From contig JBDOQK010000063.1 of the NCBI GenBank assembly GCA_040437565.1, positions 1 to 64,000 of the forward strand: a DNA stretch of 64,000 nucleotides, written 5' to 3'. The position numbers were made by a program, and so were the translations under genes. Of this stretch, positions 23,052 through 36,024 are shown piece by piece. The notes beneath the pieces are model-generated. The model was not told the origin of the DNA. It saw only the letters and a list, made by a program, of their open reading frames with translations, and searched no databases. Position 1 is the stretch's first letter. Each line of letters begins with the position of its first letter. The DNA is from Albugo candida. Its lineage: Eukaryota; Oomycota; Peronosporomycetes; Albuginales.

Positions 23052-23509
23052 GAAAGTTCTAAAAAGACAAGGAGCATTAGCTGGGTGATCTCTATTGCCG
23101 CGACCAATCGACAAATCGACAAATATAGGATGGTTATCATCGTGCGTTATAGATTATATGAGTATGCAATTGGTGAGGCGCAAGAATATCAATCCATGAA
23201 AACTACTAGAGCATTACATTAGAGCTGCTAGCTGAGCCAAGCCGGTCATAAACGCGGGCCAAGAGACTCTGAAGAGAAGAAGCTCACACATGCATCCATG
23301 AAAGCGAGATTTCTCGCCAGAAATATGTGCGATTCGAGCCGTACTTGGCAGCACATTCATGTATGAGGCAGGTTTGGTTGTTTCCATCTAACGGCTGCAC
23401 CGCTGCTATGTCATACTTGCCCCGGAATATCTGACACATCGCGACGAATGCATACTTTGTAGCAATTCTTACAAATCCGCTCTATTGTTTTGTAATTAAC
23501 TCTACTCTT

Positions 23510-23990
23510 CTCGGAAATGTTGCATGAAGGGAGTCTCGTCGATGTGACCGTATTCGACAGTTTGCACTCCGCTTTTGAGGTCGGTTGACAGCAGACACGA
23601 TCGAATACCTTCGGCAAGGCACCGACTGGGACATTGTCTCCGTAAATCGAGCATTAAGCCGTTTTGAGAGGCTCTCACATTCTCGTTGAAGGTCATGTTT
23701 TGTCTTTCAAGACGAAACCGTTCTTCGCACGCACACCGCAGTCATTTTGGCTGCCATCAGAAAAGGTATACGACAAGTGGATCGTTACTTTCGTTGCACA
23801 CTTTTTAATGCACTCGTTTGCGTGGGCAGAGTCGCCGTATTCCGCTTTCCCAGTTCTGATCGCAATCTTTCAGCATGCGCCAAAACATTTACCAGCGCAT
23901 TTGACTTACGAGTTGAAGCGATTTTGCTGCTCAGTTGTGCTATATCGACGACATCATCGTCAATGAATCATGCATACAGTCTTGATAAAG
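23510..23990 (-). pseudogene. Unrecognised gene remnant, right-arm copy
   Basis: Inverted partner of 15960-16465. The conserved piece STRKSNALVNVLAHAERLR is readable near 23860-23930, and NVRASQNGLMLDLRRQC near 23640-23690 in another frame. It is interrupted, as is its partner. No family recognised. Confidence 0.4.
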
Positions 23991-24235
23991 GACAGTAGTG
24001 TACCTCGCAGGGTGATGAACGCTGTATAGAAAATAGACAATTAATGTAGAAGGAGGCAAAAGTCGTCACATCTTAAGGATTCAAATTTGTAATTTGTTTT
24101 CAAATTTTGAATCATTGAGCATCAATTCATGCCGCACGAGCTGATTCAGTTGGTTCAATTAATGTACAGATACAGGCCTTTGCGACTTACACTGGCTACG
24201 ACGGTTGCGTGGATGTAAGAAACATAAATACTCGG

Positions 24236-24492
24236 ATGCCGTACCAAACGCTTCCAGGAATTATTATCATGATCGGCGCTATCACCACAATGGGATTGGA
24301 CTGGGTTGGGTCACACGCTCACAAGCAAGGAATAATTGACAGGTATGCATGTGATCTCACCTTGCTGCTAATGGAATTTCTCATCAAATTCACGTATAGA
24401 GTAAATTACAACTATTGACGGATTGGGATCGAATGATGAATGCACGCGACCGAAGATTACGAGCACAAGAAGAGGAAACAGTTAACGGTTAA
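24236..24492 (+). pseudogene. NDUFA1 (MWFE), right-arm copy, frameshifted
   Basis: Near-identical to the left-arm NDUFA1 at 15464-15721 with the same intron and tail (LTDWDRMMNARDRRLRAQEE). One base is missing in exon 1 (GGGATTGGAC here against GGGAGTTGGAC in the left copy), which shifts the frame after MPYQTLPGIIIMIGAITTMG. The gene is therefore broken unless this is a sequencing error. Confidence 0.85.
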
Positions 24493-24770
24493 TCGAAACA
24501 TACTATAGCGTGAAAGGCTCTTGTGTGCAATGAACCATCTCCTGGCGACATTTCCATGGCAACCAAACGAAATAATACTCTGAGACGAGATAATGCTCCA
24601 AGTCTTCCTTCAAAACCCTACGGTTGTTTTTACCGAAAAGCGCTACAAATCAACTTGTAGTGACAATCTTTTCACAACGTATCTCGCATGAACGAAAGCG
24701 ACGTAAGCCCATGAAAGACAAGGAACTCAACAAACAAAAACTCTCAACATACGTATACTTTATTCAGGTG

Positions 24771-25694
24771 TCAAAAACGGTCGATGTAGAGATTTGAGGT
24801 GAGTCCAATCTCGTATTTCCCGAGTTGATCGAATGACCAGAAACTCGTATTTTTCCCGTGCATAAAGGAAGTCCCAAGCTCCCACATATCCTGATCCCAC
24901 ACATTTCTATATCGAATCGGAAGCACGCATTCAGTGCCTATACGGACGATCGTATGGTGTGCAAGATCAATATCGGAAAAATGCATACTTCTTTCACCCA
25001 ACCGGAACGCTACGTCCGGTAGAGAAGCGCTACATTTCACTTTGAAATACCCTGTTTCGTCAGTTGGCTTGGCTCCAAGTCTACTCGCAATATGTACAAT
25101 ATCTTCCATCGGTCCTGTGATCCAATGCGTCGACAGAGTGAAGACTGCATTGTATGACCTTACAACATGGGTCTCTGGTCCCACAGAGTATCCATCCATA
25201 TGCACCATCCATTCTCCTTGACTTCCGATTTCCGCGGGCAAATAAATCATTGCGCTGTCCCGATGCGATGTAATGTTTAGGTACAAATCCCTTCTGTTTG
25301 ACATCTGCGACGTGAAGACGATCCCTTTTCGTGCATTACTCAAGTGACCCAAATGAAGTGTTCCTTGTGATACCTTTTGCTGTCTAGCGAGACCGATCGG
25401 CCCTTCTGGATAGGAAGCAATGACACATAGACCAGCATTCCCGGCGAATAATACCCTGTGGTCGTAATCGATAGAGGTAAAAAGCATACAAAAGTGAAGC
25501 GTGGACGGTGTCGCAATCGTAAACGTATGGGATATGTCATCGATGAAAAAGTCGCCAACATACTGAGTGTCAATGAACTTTTCCAATCGGTCAAATGACT
25601 GTACTGTTCTGAGCGTTATGATGATATCCTTTCCGTACGCGGGAGGTAGTGCCAGCAGCACAAAGATCTTAATTATCAATAAAGGACTGATCAT
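24771..25694 (-). CDS. Secreted pepsin-like (A1) protein, probable pseudoprotease
   Basis: The ATG at 25694 opens a clear signal peptide (MISPLLIIKIFVLLALPPAYG). The 307-residue mature part follows the aspartic-protease plan: HTFTIATPSTLHFCMLFTS (first-lobe strand), GPIGLARQ (pepsin GxIGLA), WMVHMDGYSVGP (second-lobe entry), AVFTLSTHWITGP where the catalytic DTGTS should stand, KVKCSASLPDVAFRLG, and WELGTSFMHG at the ILGxxFL position. The first DTG is replaced near FTSID, and the second DTG is plainly gone. So a peptidase fold without catalysis is likely. The gene is uninterrupted. It lies in a 1.6 kb block with no left-arm counterpart, between the NDUFA1 and SAHH copies. The family call comes from motif order, not a search. 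Confidence 0.8.
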   Translation of the reverse strand: MISPLLIIKIFVLLALPPAYGKDIIITLRTVQSFDRLEKFIDTQYVGDFFIDDISHTFTIATPSTLHFCMLFTSIDYDHRVLFAGNAGLCVIASYPEGPIGLARQQKVSQGTLHLGHLSNARKGIVFTSQMSNRRDLYLNITSHRDSAMIYLPAEIGSQGEWMVHMDGYSVGPETHVVRSYNAVFTLSTHWITGPMEDIVHIASRLGAKPTDETGYFKVKCSASLPDVAFRLGERSMHFSDIDLAHHTIVRIGTECVLPIRYRNVWDQDMWELGTSFMHGKNTSFWSFDQLGKYEIGLTSNLYIDRF

Positions 25695-26183
25695 CGGCCT
25701 AATGCAAATGCTCAACAAAAGTGAGAATGAGTGTGGATAGCGACTGTGTGCTCATATATCGCCGTTCAGAGTGTCTTGCGACCTTCTTATGTCAGGAGGT
25801 ACGTGTTGTTACTTGGAGTAAACAGAGATGACTTTATCGCAGTCTGTGTCGATCAGTCAGTAGCGACTGCGTTGTAAAAGATAGAAATCGAATCGAAATC
25901 GCCGTCTGCGTCACATTAATTGAATTGTGGACTGAGACGAATGAGTTGATTTGATTGCGGAATTGACTATAGTGCGAATGCGACTGACTTTTGCAGTAAA
26001 ACTTATCATGAGTCGCAGTATTGAGAATGGAAGCATTGATCCGATGCGAGTGATGGTCGTCTAATTGTGCAATGACGCACGTACTTTGCTGCCTCTCTAC
26101 GAACCTAACATTAAATCCGCAAGGATCCCATGAATGCCGAGATCGTGGCGACGGCTATTGGTGAGAAGGTTTTGGAGACTTTA
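25695..26183. other. Upstream region of pepsin-like gene
   Basis: About 490 bases with no supported gene. The last 90 bases (about 26095-26183) hold a minus-strand frame KVSKTFSPIAVATISAFMGS that runs into the gap; it is unrecognised. No left-arm partner. Confidence 0.4.
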
Positions 26184-26283
26184 NNNNNNNNNNNNNNNNN
26201 NNNNNNNNNNNNNNNNNNNNNNNNNNNNNNNNNNNNNNNNNNNNNNNNNNNNNNNNNNNNNNNNNNNNNNNNNNNNNNNNNNN
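26184..26283. other. Assembly gap (100 N)
   Basis: No repeated flanks. SAHH homology starts abruptly at 26284, so the join between inserted block and arm is hidden here. Confidence 0.9.
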
Positions 26284-27057
<774 letters not shown>

Positions 27058-27762
27058 TTTGTCGGCTGATGCGTATTTCTGAATCTGAATCTGAGGCCGA
27101 GTCTGAGTTATTATCCGCCAACGGTTTATAGGATGCATTCGATGATTAATTAATACTTGTCGTCGAACTGGACAGTACCCTTTTACCTACATTATGAAAA
27201 GGTAAAGGGGAAGGAAATCAGTCGCTCAAAACGATGAAATGTACACAACTTTGTCGTCCCATCAGCCCGTTGAGGTCATTTCGAAGCAATTTTATGAAGC
27301 CAGCGAATCCAATACCGAGAGTGTACACCTTGAATCAATACCAACATGATTGATGACTGTCACTTCACCATCCATCTGTACGACTCTGTCTTGTTGACCC
27401 ACAACTTTGACCACCAAGGCGTCACGATTACGTTCGGTAGATTCGATTAAAATTGGGTTTGATGAAGTTTCCAAACATTCACTTTTGACCTNNNNNNNNN
27501 NNNNNNNNNNNNNNNNNNNNNNNNNNNNNNNNNNNNNNNNNNNNNNNNNNNNNNNNNNNNNNNNNNNNNNNNNNNNNNNNNNNNNNNNNNNACATCGCGT
27601 TCAAATTGTCTTGGATTTGCATCAGAGCACATGGCCATCGACTTATGCCAAAGACGAAGCAGAGGTCGCACAAATCGCAATTGACAATTAGATGGAAGAT
27701 CCTGATGATGAGTCATATGCACACAATCCGAAAATGAAGAGCACGATCAACACTCTGAATGC
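27058..27762. other. SAHH upstream flank with a gap
   Basis: Frames on the minus strand near 27292-27474 (SSNPILIESTERNRDALVVK) look coding-like but are not recognised and run into the gap at 27492-27591. No left-arm partner is obvious for this piece. Confidence 0.35.
27492..27591. other. Assembly gap (100 N)
   Basis: No repeated flanks; true missing sequence of unknown length. Confidence 0.9.
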
Positions 27763-28830
27763 GTGCGCGATACAACGGATGGGAATGTCGAGAGCGCGGA
27801 TGCAATAGAGCGAATTCGTTCGGATGATGGCTCAGGTATCATAACGGTGAGGAAAGAGCACGATGAGGACCCACGCGAGGACGAAAGAAAAACGCGTACG
27901 ATAGCCAGCAATGAATGCAATGGTGAGTACACTGATTTGAATGTCAAAACGATCGAGTTGGGTTTGAGTGTGCTGTATAACAGACCGAAATCATCCAAGC
28001 GTGTCCAGTGTCTCTACTTGTGTATGGCTTATACTCGATGACGGAACCGCAAAGACTGCGCAATTGGAAATTGTGACTAAACCGTACAAATGCGCGCTGC
28101 GTATCCAACTCTGGCACCAGCACTGTCACTTATAGCAATGCTGATTGCAATTCTGTTCTACTCTTTCCAGTTTGCTTATAAAGAAGTTATTACAGGAATA
28201 GCTCTTTGTGAGATTTGTATGGTTTAACTGGGACGGCCGTATAGTTGATGGGTGAACTCATCTCTACCACCTAAGCTGTATTGAGTGTTGGAACCCACTC
28301 GACAACGCGATGCTTTATTGTTGGTGGTTGTATGTATGACATCGCTCCTTTTTTATGTACAGGGGGATGTATCAAAGCACGCTACCATTCGAGACAATCT
28401 CCTCTAAACAGATCTTCCTTTCTGGTAGTGATTGACTCTACAGGAATGACAACAGGAAGTTTGTATGCGTGATGGAATATTCTACCACCAATATGTCCCC
28501 AGCAAGGTAATTGTCAACTTTCAGAACAACAACGAACACGTCGTGTCTTGGCTTCCATTCGCTCGTTTTGGATCTGTGTATCTCACACTCATTATCGATT
28601 CTTTTTCTGCGGACAGAGGTTGGATCCTCACCGATATTATGGACTTCCATGGAAGATTGAGATTGCCACCATCTCATGTGTATGCACCACCTCGGGGATC
28701 ATGTGGGGTCTCTCTAGTTGACCCATTTCCCGTCCACTCCTGCATCGTGGATTCTAGCGCACTCATGGCAGTTTGTGAAACGGATAGCACTAGAGGATGT
28801 GGATGAAGGCTCCTTCGATACTTTGCATTG
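27763..28830 (+). pseudogene. Unrecognised gene remnant, right-arm copy
   Basis: Opens with a 92-codon frame at 27763 (acidic, DDGSGIITVRKEHDEDPRED) ending at 28041, then continues in other frames with ARYHSRQSPLNRSSFLV and VSWLPFARF. Conserved with 12890-13740 inverted. Breaks or unmodelled introns lie between. No family recognised. Confidence 0.42.
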
Positions 28831-28973
28831 AATTGGTATATACAAGATGAATTTTTCTACGGGGGGGGTAGGCAGAAGAATGGTGCAATTTATAATAAGG
28901 TCTCCCCTACTTGAAATCACTGCACCTCACCCGGCAACACTTTGAATGTGCTAATTATGTTTAGTGTGTCCAT

Positions 28974-30001
28974 TTACCACGCCTTCAACTCCATTTCATG
29001 ATCACGGATTTGCAAATTTGGTTCTTCAACTTTAACTCTTGAATCGACAGTAACGGCATTTCCCTTCAGAAAGGAAGCACCCAGGATACGTTTATTTCCT
29101 CATTGTTAAAGACGAAATAGACAAAATCTACCTCCTTAAAGATGAAAGGTTCGTAAGGAAACACAAATTCGTCAACCTTCTTGTGGAACATCAAGATACC
29201 GTGTCTGTCCTAGCCATTGTATTTGTAATTCTGGAATGATTCGTGGATATCCCAGCAACCTTCTTCTTCATATACACCATCCCGTACTTTATAGTCTTGA
29301 GGAATGGCTGATTTGAGTTCGTGGTAGAGTGCATTTGGAACTGTAGTGATGTTATGGGTAGGGTCAAATTCAAATCGATATGGATATTCGACGCCAAATA
29401 GGTCCATTTCCCAATCTCCTTCCGTGCCAAAAAAGACGTCTGGCATATTGGAGGGGAAGGAATTGTCGTCTTCGAAGTGGAGGTAGGGACCTTGATTCAT
29501 TGACATTCTGATTGAATAAACACCCGGATGCCTAATCGTTTAACCTTTTGGTTCCATAATGTGAGCTTTATTGGAAACGTGTATCACTTTTCTGTGGATC
29601 CACATGGTCAACGCGTCCGATTGAATTTTCCATCCAATAATATAATTTAGAGGCAGCGAAGAAGACGTGGCGCATTTTTCCGCTTGCAAACCTGACTCTG
29701 GGCGACATTCGCCCCGCCTATAGTCTGGGGTGTTATCAAGCACAAGGGTTACCGTGTACTCGTTGGCAATCTCTTCTCGCATCATCTCCGCTCCATATTG
29801 TACGAGTTTCAAACGAGGGTCTATTTTGGCTTCCAATCCACTTTCAAAAGGGCAAAAAATTTGTTCTCATGCTTCACATTATGTATATCTGCTGATACAG
29901 GGATCAATCTGACGTAATTGGCACCTCCTACGAAACGCTCATACGCGTGGAATGTCCCGAATAGAGATAGACCAAAAATTTTTGAAAAAACTCACTTTCA
30001 T
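28974..30001 (-). pseudogene. Pepsin-fold secreted protein, right-arm copy, broken
   Basis: Inverted partner of the gene at 11557-12856, with homologous promoter. From the ATG at 29999-30001 the pieces lie in order but in more than one frame: a signal-like start with FGTFHAYERFVGGANYVRLI (left copy: LGAFQAHRRFVAAEHVNLV), then EYTVTLVLDNTPD, then FEFDPTHNITTVP, and a C-terminal ILGASFLKGNAVTVDS with stop at 28974-28976. About three interruptions are needed. Unusually, this copy keeps an Asp at both catalytic-strand positions (VLDNTP and FDPTHN), though not a DTG or DSG triplet. The ILGxxFL motif here is what best supports the A1-fold assignment for the family. Confidence 0.7.
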
Positions 30002-30641
30002 CGACTAACTGAAGCGGTGATTTTTGTTGAATGAGATCATATATCATCCCATTACCAGTCTTCTAGAACGTTCTTGCGCTTCTTGTTAGGTTTGATGAAT
30101 GTAAGGAGTTGTACAAGTTTTGTTCGATGCAAATCGTACTTTAGACACATACTTTGTATGCTTAGTAACCCTATCGCTGCGTAAACATTCAGTTGAGACA
30201 GCTGTGTCCAGCGATCGCAATGACGTACCTCACCCGATACGCTATTTTACAATATTGAATGATGCTGTAAACACAAAATCGGTGTACTTGCGGGCAGAGG
30301 CCGGGAGCGTGGGTGAGTATTGAGGGTTGAGAGATGTAACGATCACGATTGGACGTTCTACCTGTACTAGTAAAAAACTGAATATATAGACGTACTTATA
30401 CGTATACTTATCACTTGAGTTCGTTGGCCCAAAATGGTATTCCTTGGTGGTGAGCTTCTGACCGGTTCAGCCTGTCCCAGCAATGTATCCTAATTTCAAT
30501 GGATAGCACCGCCGAGTTGGGGCAAATACTTGGCGATAAGTATGAGTATATGACAATGCCTCATTCTATTAAGAAACGCGAAGTGATTGCAACTAGCTCT
30601 TTTCATTACTCAATTTACCATACTACGCTCAAAGAAATTGC
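30002..30641. other. Flank between pepsin-like remnant and Gypsy element
   Basis: No gene. The first 60 bases match the promoter of the left-arm pepsin-like gene (about 11490-11556), and 30350-30375 matches about 10720-10750, inverted. Palindrome sequence up to the Gypsy insertion point. Confidence 0.55.
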
Positions 30642-30797
30642 TGATGTGTGTTAAGCGTATCTTTTTTTTTATCGTATCTAACGTAATCAGCCGATAAAAG
30701 ATCTTAATACCCGTACTTTACATTTTTTCTAATAGTAGGTCAAAGCAGACCCCAAGCAATAGTAGAAGGGGATCTGCTAGAAGCACAGAGGATATCA
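30642..30797 (+). repeat. 5' LTR of the Gypsy element
   Basis: 156 bases, from TGATGTGTGTTAAGCG to GGATATCA; paired with 35875-36024. Confidence 0.92.
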
Positions 30798-33700
30798 AAG
30801 TTAACTCTAGGTAAGTACTTTAGAGCGAGTTGTCAGAGGTTTACAAATAGCCTTTATAGTCGAAGCTCAAGCGGCGCCTCAAGTTGACGACACGAGCACC
30901 AACGAGAACATTCATGCGGAGCTGGATCGGATAGCGTCCGACTCAGAAGAAAGAAGCCAAAAAAGGGCATTTCGAAAGTTAGATCCATCTGGACCCTTCA
31001 TCGGAGAGCTAACGGAAGAGCGAGTTCGACGGATGACGGGGGACTGTGAGATGATGGATGTTTCCGGAGAAGACCGAATTGCCAACGCGCCACAACTCCC
31101 TAGACACCCTATGTACAAAGGGGAGACGTCGAATGACAAAAGGGAGTTTGTGAAGAAATACCGGGATTATTATAACACGCTACTGGCGTCACGAAACTTG
31201 CCAGAATAGACCATTCGTCATGCCGGCATCAGCGTGCGTGGAGGTATGGACAAAAGAGCAAATCCTGAAGTTTGAGATGGAAAAATCCAGAATGGAAGTA
31301 ACGGAGCAACATTAGATCAATTACTTTCGAGAAGGAGGATAGCCGGATCACGTGGATTCGGCAAAGATTGATGATGAAATACGCAAGCTAAAGATGGATT
31401 TTACTCTGACCGATGCAAGCTCACGAATTTCTCGTCTAAGAAACCAGATATTTCGGGTATTGGGTCAACACGGTCTGCAGGATTATGTGGAATATGCGGA
31501 TCCAAAAGAATTGTTCAGTGGATAGTGCATGCGTTGGAGCCGCCAACGTTCAAACGAAAAATCGTAGGAAAGTTGGGAATGGACGTTCATAAGACAAAGA
31601 AGAAGAATACCGTAGTCTTTAACAATTGGTGCCAAGATTTATTGAAGAGCTTTATGGAGTGGGAACCAGTATCAACATCAACCAGTATGTCGCACAGAGT
31701 TGAGGTTAAAGAAGCTAAGACGACCAAGTTGGTACAACGCGAGAATTATAAGAAAAGTAAAGACGAGGAGTCTTTGCGAACGGTCCAAACAGGAAACAGC
31801 TTTTAAGTCTTTTTTTAAAGTGCGATAGTACGGAACATTCCGTTCGAAACTGTCCGTCATGTGCAAAAGGAGAGGCTGACAGATTGCTGAAATATAGGAT
31901 ATCTGAATCGGAAAGGAAAGTGAAAAAAGCAATGGCAAGCTGTTGCAGTGGAAAGGTCATGACTACGGTGGATGGCATCGAAAATGACAAAACTCTATTG
32001 AATTAAGGATCGGATTGTCGGATGATATCCCTTGGCCCCGTGAAAGTGCTTTCGGCTTCGAAACATCTGCCGATAAAAGACTGAAAGGTTCCGTTGAAGA
32101 TAGCCACCGTAGGGAAGACGCCATTATGGGTAAAACGAAGTCTGCTTTTAGCCTGTGTGTAGTTCACTACAAATAAGGGGCGGCCGCTTGTATGGCGAAA
32201 TTTGGAAGTCATGGTAAATGAAGAAGATGAATCATTCTCGTTACTCATGGATAGAAATTTGATGGAGACGATAGGGTATTCGGTGGAGGCGATTTTGCAA
32301 GGAACAAGAGAAAAACAAACAGTCTGGGAAGCGTCCGTTGATGAAACGCAAGAAGTACAGACTCCGGTTAGTAAGTCTTTGCAAAGCTTTGAGAAAAAGC
32401 TGTATGCAGACCTTCATGATACTGTCGACGAAGCAGAACGGTGTCTTTCACTCCGGAAGTGACGTGTAGTGAAACTCAACGAGAAACGGTTAATGCCGTA
32501 TTGGAGAAAGAGATGAGCGAGGTGGAGGAAGCAGGAGCCACAGTGGAGTCAGCCGACCGTCTAAAGGCACATTTTACCAAGTATGGGGATATATTCCGAG
32601 CGGAACTCGCTTCAGGCCTTCGTGTAAAAGTTGCACCGTTGCAAGTCATTCTAAAAGAGGGATCCATAACATTCATGACGAAATCGAGGAGTTATCCACC
32701 AATTCATGAAGACTACATGGATAAACATCTCGCGGACCTGATGAAGCACGATTTGATACATCGTTATCCGGATTCAAGATGGGGTAGTGCCCTGCGTATT
32801 AAAGCGAAGAAGGAAGTCGGATCTTACCCTATGACGGTGAATCTACGGGCAATAAATGAAGTGATGGTTCCTATGGCATGGCCCATGCCGCACCTCGAAG
32901 AAATTTTGGCGAAGTTGGAGGAATCAAGATGCCATTTTTCTTTGGATTGTTTTCGATTCTACTAACAACTACCATTACATCCAAGTAGCCGAGATTATTT
33001 TACTGTGGTGACGCCGAATAGTTTGTTCACGGCAAATCGAGTTATCATGGGATCGACAGATCCAGGTGCTTATTCACAAAAGGTAGCCAAAGAAGTCATG
33101 AAGCCAGGACCAGGAAAAGACGTACAGGTCTGGCTGGATGATGTCTTGGGATGTGCGGAGAATGATAAGCCATTTGCTGGCTGCACTTGGGGTGGTCCTG
33201 CAAAGATGCCAAGACTTTATAATTAAACTACATCCAGAGAAATGCACTTTTCTTTCGTATTCAACCGTGTGGTGTGGAAAATGGATTTCAAGCGAGGACA
33301 TAAGTCGTTGCGCGAGTCGGGTACAAGGCCTGTGTGAGCTCGCAACTCCAAAAACCGTTTACGAACTTCAACAGTTCTTATATGCCGTAAACTGGATGCG
33401 AAACAACATTCCAAAAATTACCGGCACTTGTAAAAGACCCACAGGACGTTCTGGTACAAGCAACAAAGTCTGCAGGAAGCAGAAAGAAAAAGAATCTCAT
33501 GACCGTGTTTTTACGCGATCATGATGGAGTTCTAAGCAGGATGCATGTCTACAAAAGATTAAAGGAGTTTTGTCTGAAATGGTGCCTATGGCGCATCCAA
33601 AAGATGCCTGGGACGTGTGTCTGTATACAGATGCATCTTAAGATCATTGGGGGGCATAATTACACAAGTAGCAATGGGGGAATTCTCAAAACCCAGCATG

Positions 33701-34870
33701 GATTAAGAGCATTTCCACTCGCTTTTATGAGCGGGTCGCTCAAAGGAAGTACGTTGAAATGGGCAACGATTGAGAAGAAGCGTTTGCGATAGTGGAGACA
33801 TGCAAGCGGATGGCATACTTGTTGCTGCGACAAAAAGGATTCCATATATTTACCGACCATCGAAATCTGCAGTTCATATTTGACCCAAGAAGTATTGATA
33901 ATGCGGTAGCTCGATACAGAGCCGACAAATTCCAGCGATGGTCGATGGTGTTACAAATGTTTCACTATACTGGGGAGCACGTGGCCGGAAGCGAAAATGT
34001 ATAAGGTGATTTGTTATAACGGTGGAGTCGACCTAATTATAACAACGAGCGCGTGTCAGGTAGGTGCTGTGCTTTATCAGTTGTCACGAATGTGTCGCCT
34101 CAAGAAAACACGGATTTTGAATGGCCGTCATTGGATGAGACCAAAGCAATCCAAGACAAGGAGCTTGTTAGGCAAGCGGCTACCAACTAGACCAAGGATG
34201 CAGTGAGGTTAGTTTGGGTAGATGCACAGGGACGTACAATATGGATACCAGATCATGCGGTGGATCTACAGCAACGGTTATGTGTCATTGCACATGCGGG
34301 TGTAGCAGGTCATCGTGGAATTGGAACAACTTATGAAATTCTGGTGGCAAATGTGGTATGAAAAACCATGAGAGACGACGTGCACAAGTTTGTTATCAAA
34401 TGTTTATACTGTTTGGGAATTCAGGATGAGAGGTGTCCACGCCCGTACGGCGAAAAACTACGTTCAAAAAAACCAAATGAGATTATACACTTTGACTAAC
34501 TATCGATGCCAGAAGGCTTGGATGGTTTGCGTTATGTCCTTGTACTGAAGGATGGGATGTGCGGGCTCTGTGCATTTATCCCGACAACCGTTGCCAATAC
34601 GGTAGTTACCGTCAACGCTTTGATGGATTGGTTTAAGCGGTATGGTGTGGTGGCGTTGTGGGTATCCGATCAAGGATCACATTTCAAAAACGAAATGATG
34701 GAGAGGTTACGTAAGCTGCTTGGTGCGCAGCACCATTTCGTTACCGCATACTGTCCATGGGCAAATGAACCCGTAGAAGTGCTGAACAGGCAATTACTGA
34801 AGGTAATGCGGTCACTTTTAAGCGAGAAGCGGCAACCGATTGGACAATGGCCGCAATTATTGTCACTGTG

Positions 34871-34970
34871 NNNNNNNNNNNNNNNNNNNNNNNNNNNNNN
34901 NNNNNNNNNNNNNNNNNNNNNNNNNNNNNNNNNNNNNNNNNNNNNNNNNNNNNNNNNNNNNNNNNNNNNN
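34871..34970. other. Assembly gap (100 N) with repeated flanks
   Basis: About 140 bases before it recur after it (34731-34870 and 34971-35110). Contig overlap inside the Gypsy element. Confidence 0.95.
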
Positions 34971-35874
34971 GCACCATTTCGTTACCGCATACTGTCCATG
35001 GGCAAATGAACCCGTAGAAGTGCTGAACAGGCAATTACTGAAGGTAATGCGGTCACTTTTAAGCGAGAAGCGGCAACCGATTGGACAATGGCCGCAATTA
35101 TTGTCACTGTGTTAGTGAAGCATAAACCAACTACCGTCGAGTCGACTTGGTGTTATTAACCCACTGACGGCGTTTACAGCGCTCCCTCCACGAGATCCGA
35201 TCAGGATCATCTATAGGCCAGCTGGACTGACAGGGATGTCGTCATTTACAGAGCATGCGATCAATGAGAAACAACAAAATCACATGCATGATCTCCAGCA
35301 AACACTTGACGCTATGCAAAAACAATTGTCCGATACGGTGCGAAAAAACAACGAAGTGACACGAAGACGACACGAATTGAAATACGGCGTGCAGGCCGTG
35401 AATTTCGAAATTGGTGATTATGTCTTATCCGGAAATGTCACTCGACGCGAAAACAAGTTGATTCTCCATTGGAAGGGTCCTTAACGGGTGGTGGCTACGA
35501 TTAATATATGGACTTATGACGTACAGGAACTTGTCGCCCCGTTTGCCATCATCACGTGGCACATCAAGCGTTTAGAATTTTTCAGGGAAAAATATCTCGG
35601 GGTTACCCAAGATTTACGGGAATATGCAACGTATGCAAATGGTTTGGAATATGGTCTAACGTTTTCTGGACTACAAAATGAACCCCGATACGCATCAGTG
35701 GGAGGTGTGTTAGTCCAATGGCGGGGTTTGGACGAAGCCTAAAATAGCTGGGAGCCTGCGCGTGTCCTCTTGGAAGATGTACGGCTATTATTGGCGCGGT
35801 GGGTACGTACCGATGCCAAGGCGGAAGACATGCGAAGTTTTGTCCTCAACGAAACTTGAAGCAGGAGAGGGAAA

Positions 35875-36024
35875 TGATGTGTGTTATGCGTATCTTTTAT
35901 CGTATTAAACGTAACTAGCCGATAAAAGATCTTAATACACGTACTTTACATTTTTCGAATAGTAGGTCAGAGCAGACCCCAATCAATAGTAGAAGGCGAT
36001 CTGCTAGAAGCACAGACAATATCA
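35875..36024 (+). repeat. 3' LTR of the Gypsy element
   Basis: 150 bases with the same ends as the 5' LTR, followed directly by the target duplication ATTGC. Confidence 0.92.

Larger units (their letters stand above)
30642..36024 (+). mobile_element. Gypsy-family LTR retrotransposon, broken
   Basis: A 5.38 kb Ty3/Gypsy element with short LTRs (TGATGTGTGTTA..ATATCA) and a perfect 5-bp target duplication ATTGC (30637-30641 and 36025-36029). Parts in Gypsy order: gag-like about 30880-31900 (with a Cys-rich knuckle region near 31820-31880), protease region about 32000-32300, reverse transcriptase about 32600-33300, RNase H about 33620-34000, integrase about 34240-35110, and a C-terminal chromo-like tail about 35390-35800. 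It is a fossil with ten or more breaks. LTRs are about nine-tenths identical by eye. It landed beside the helical ORF of the right arm. Confidence 0.93.
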
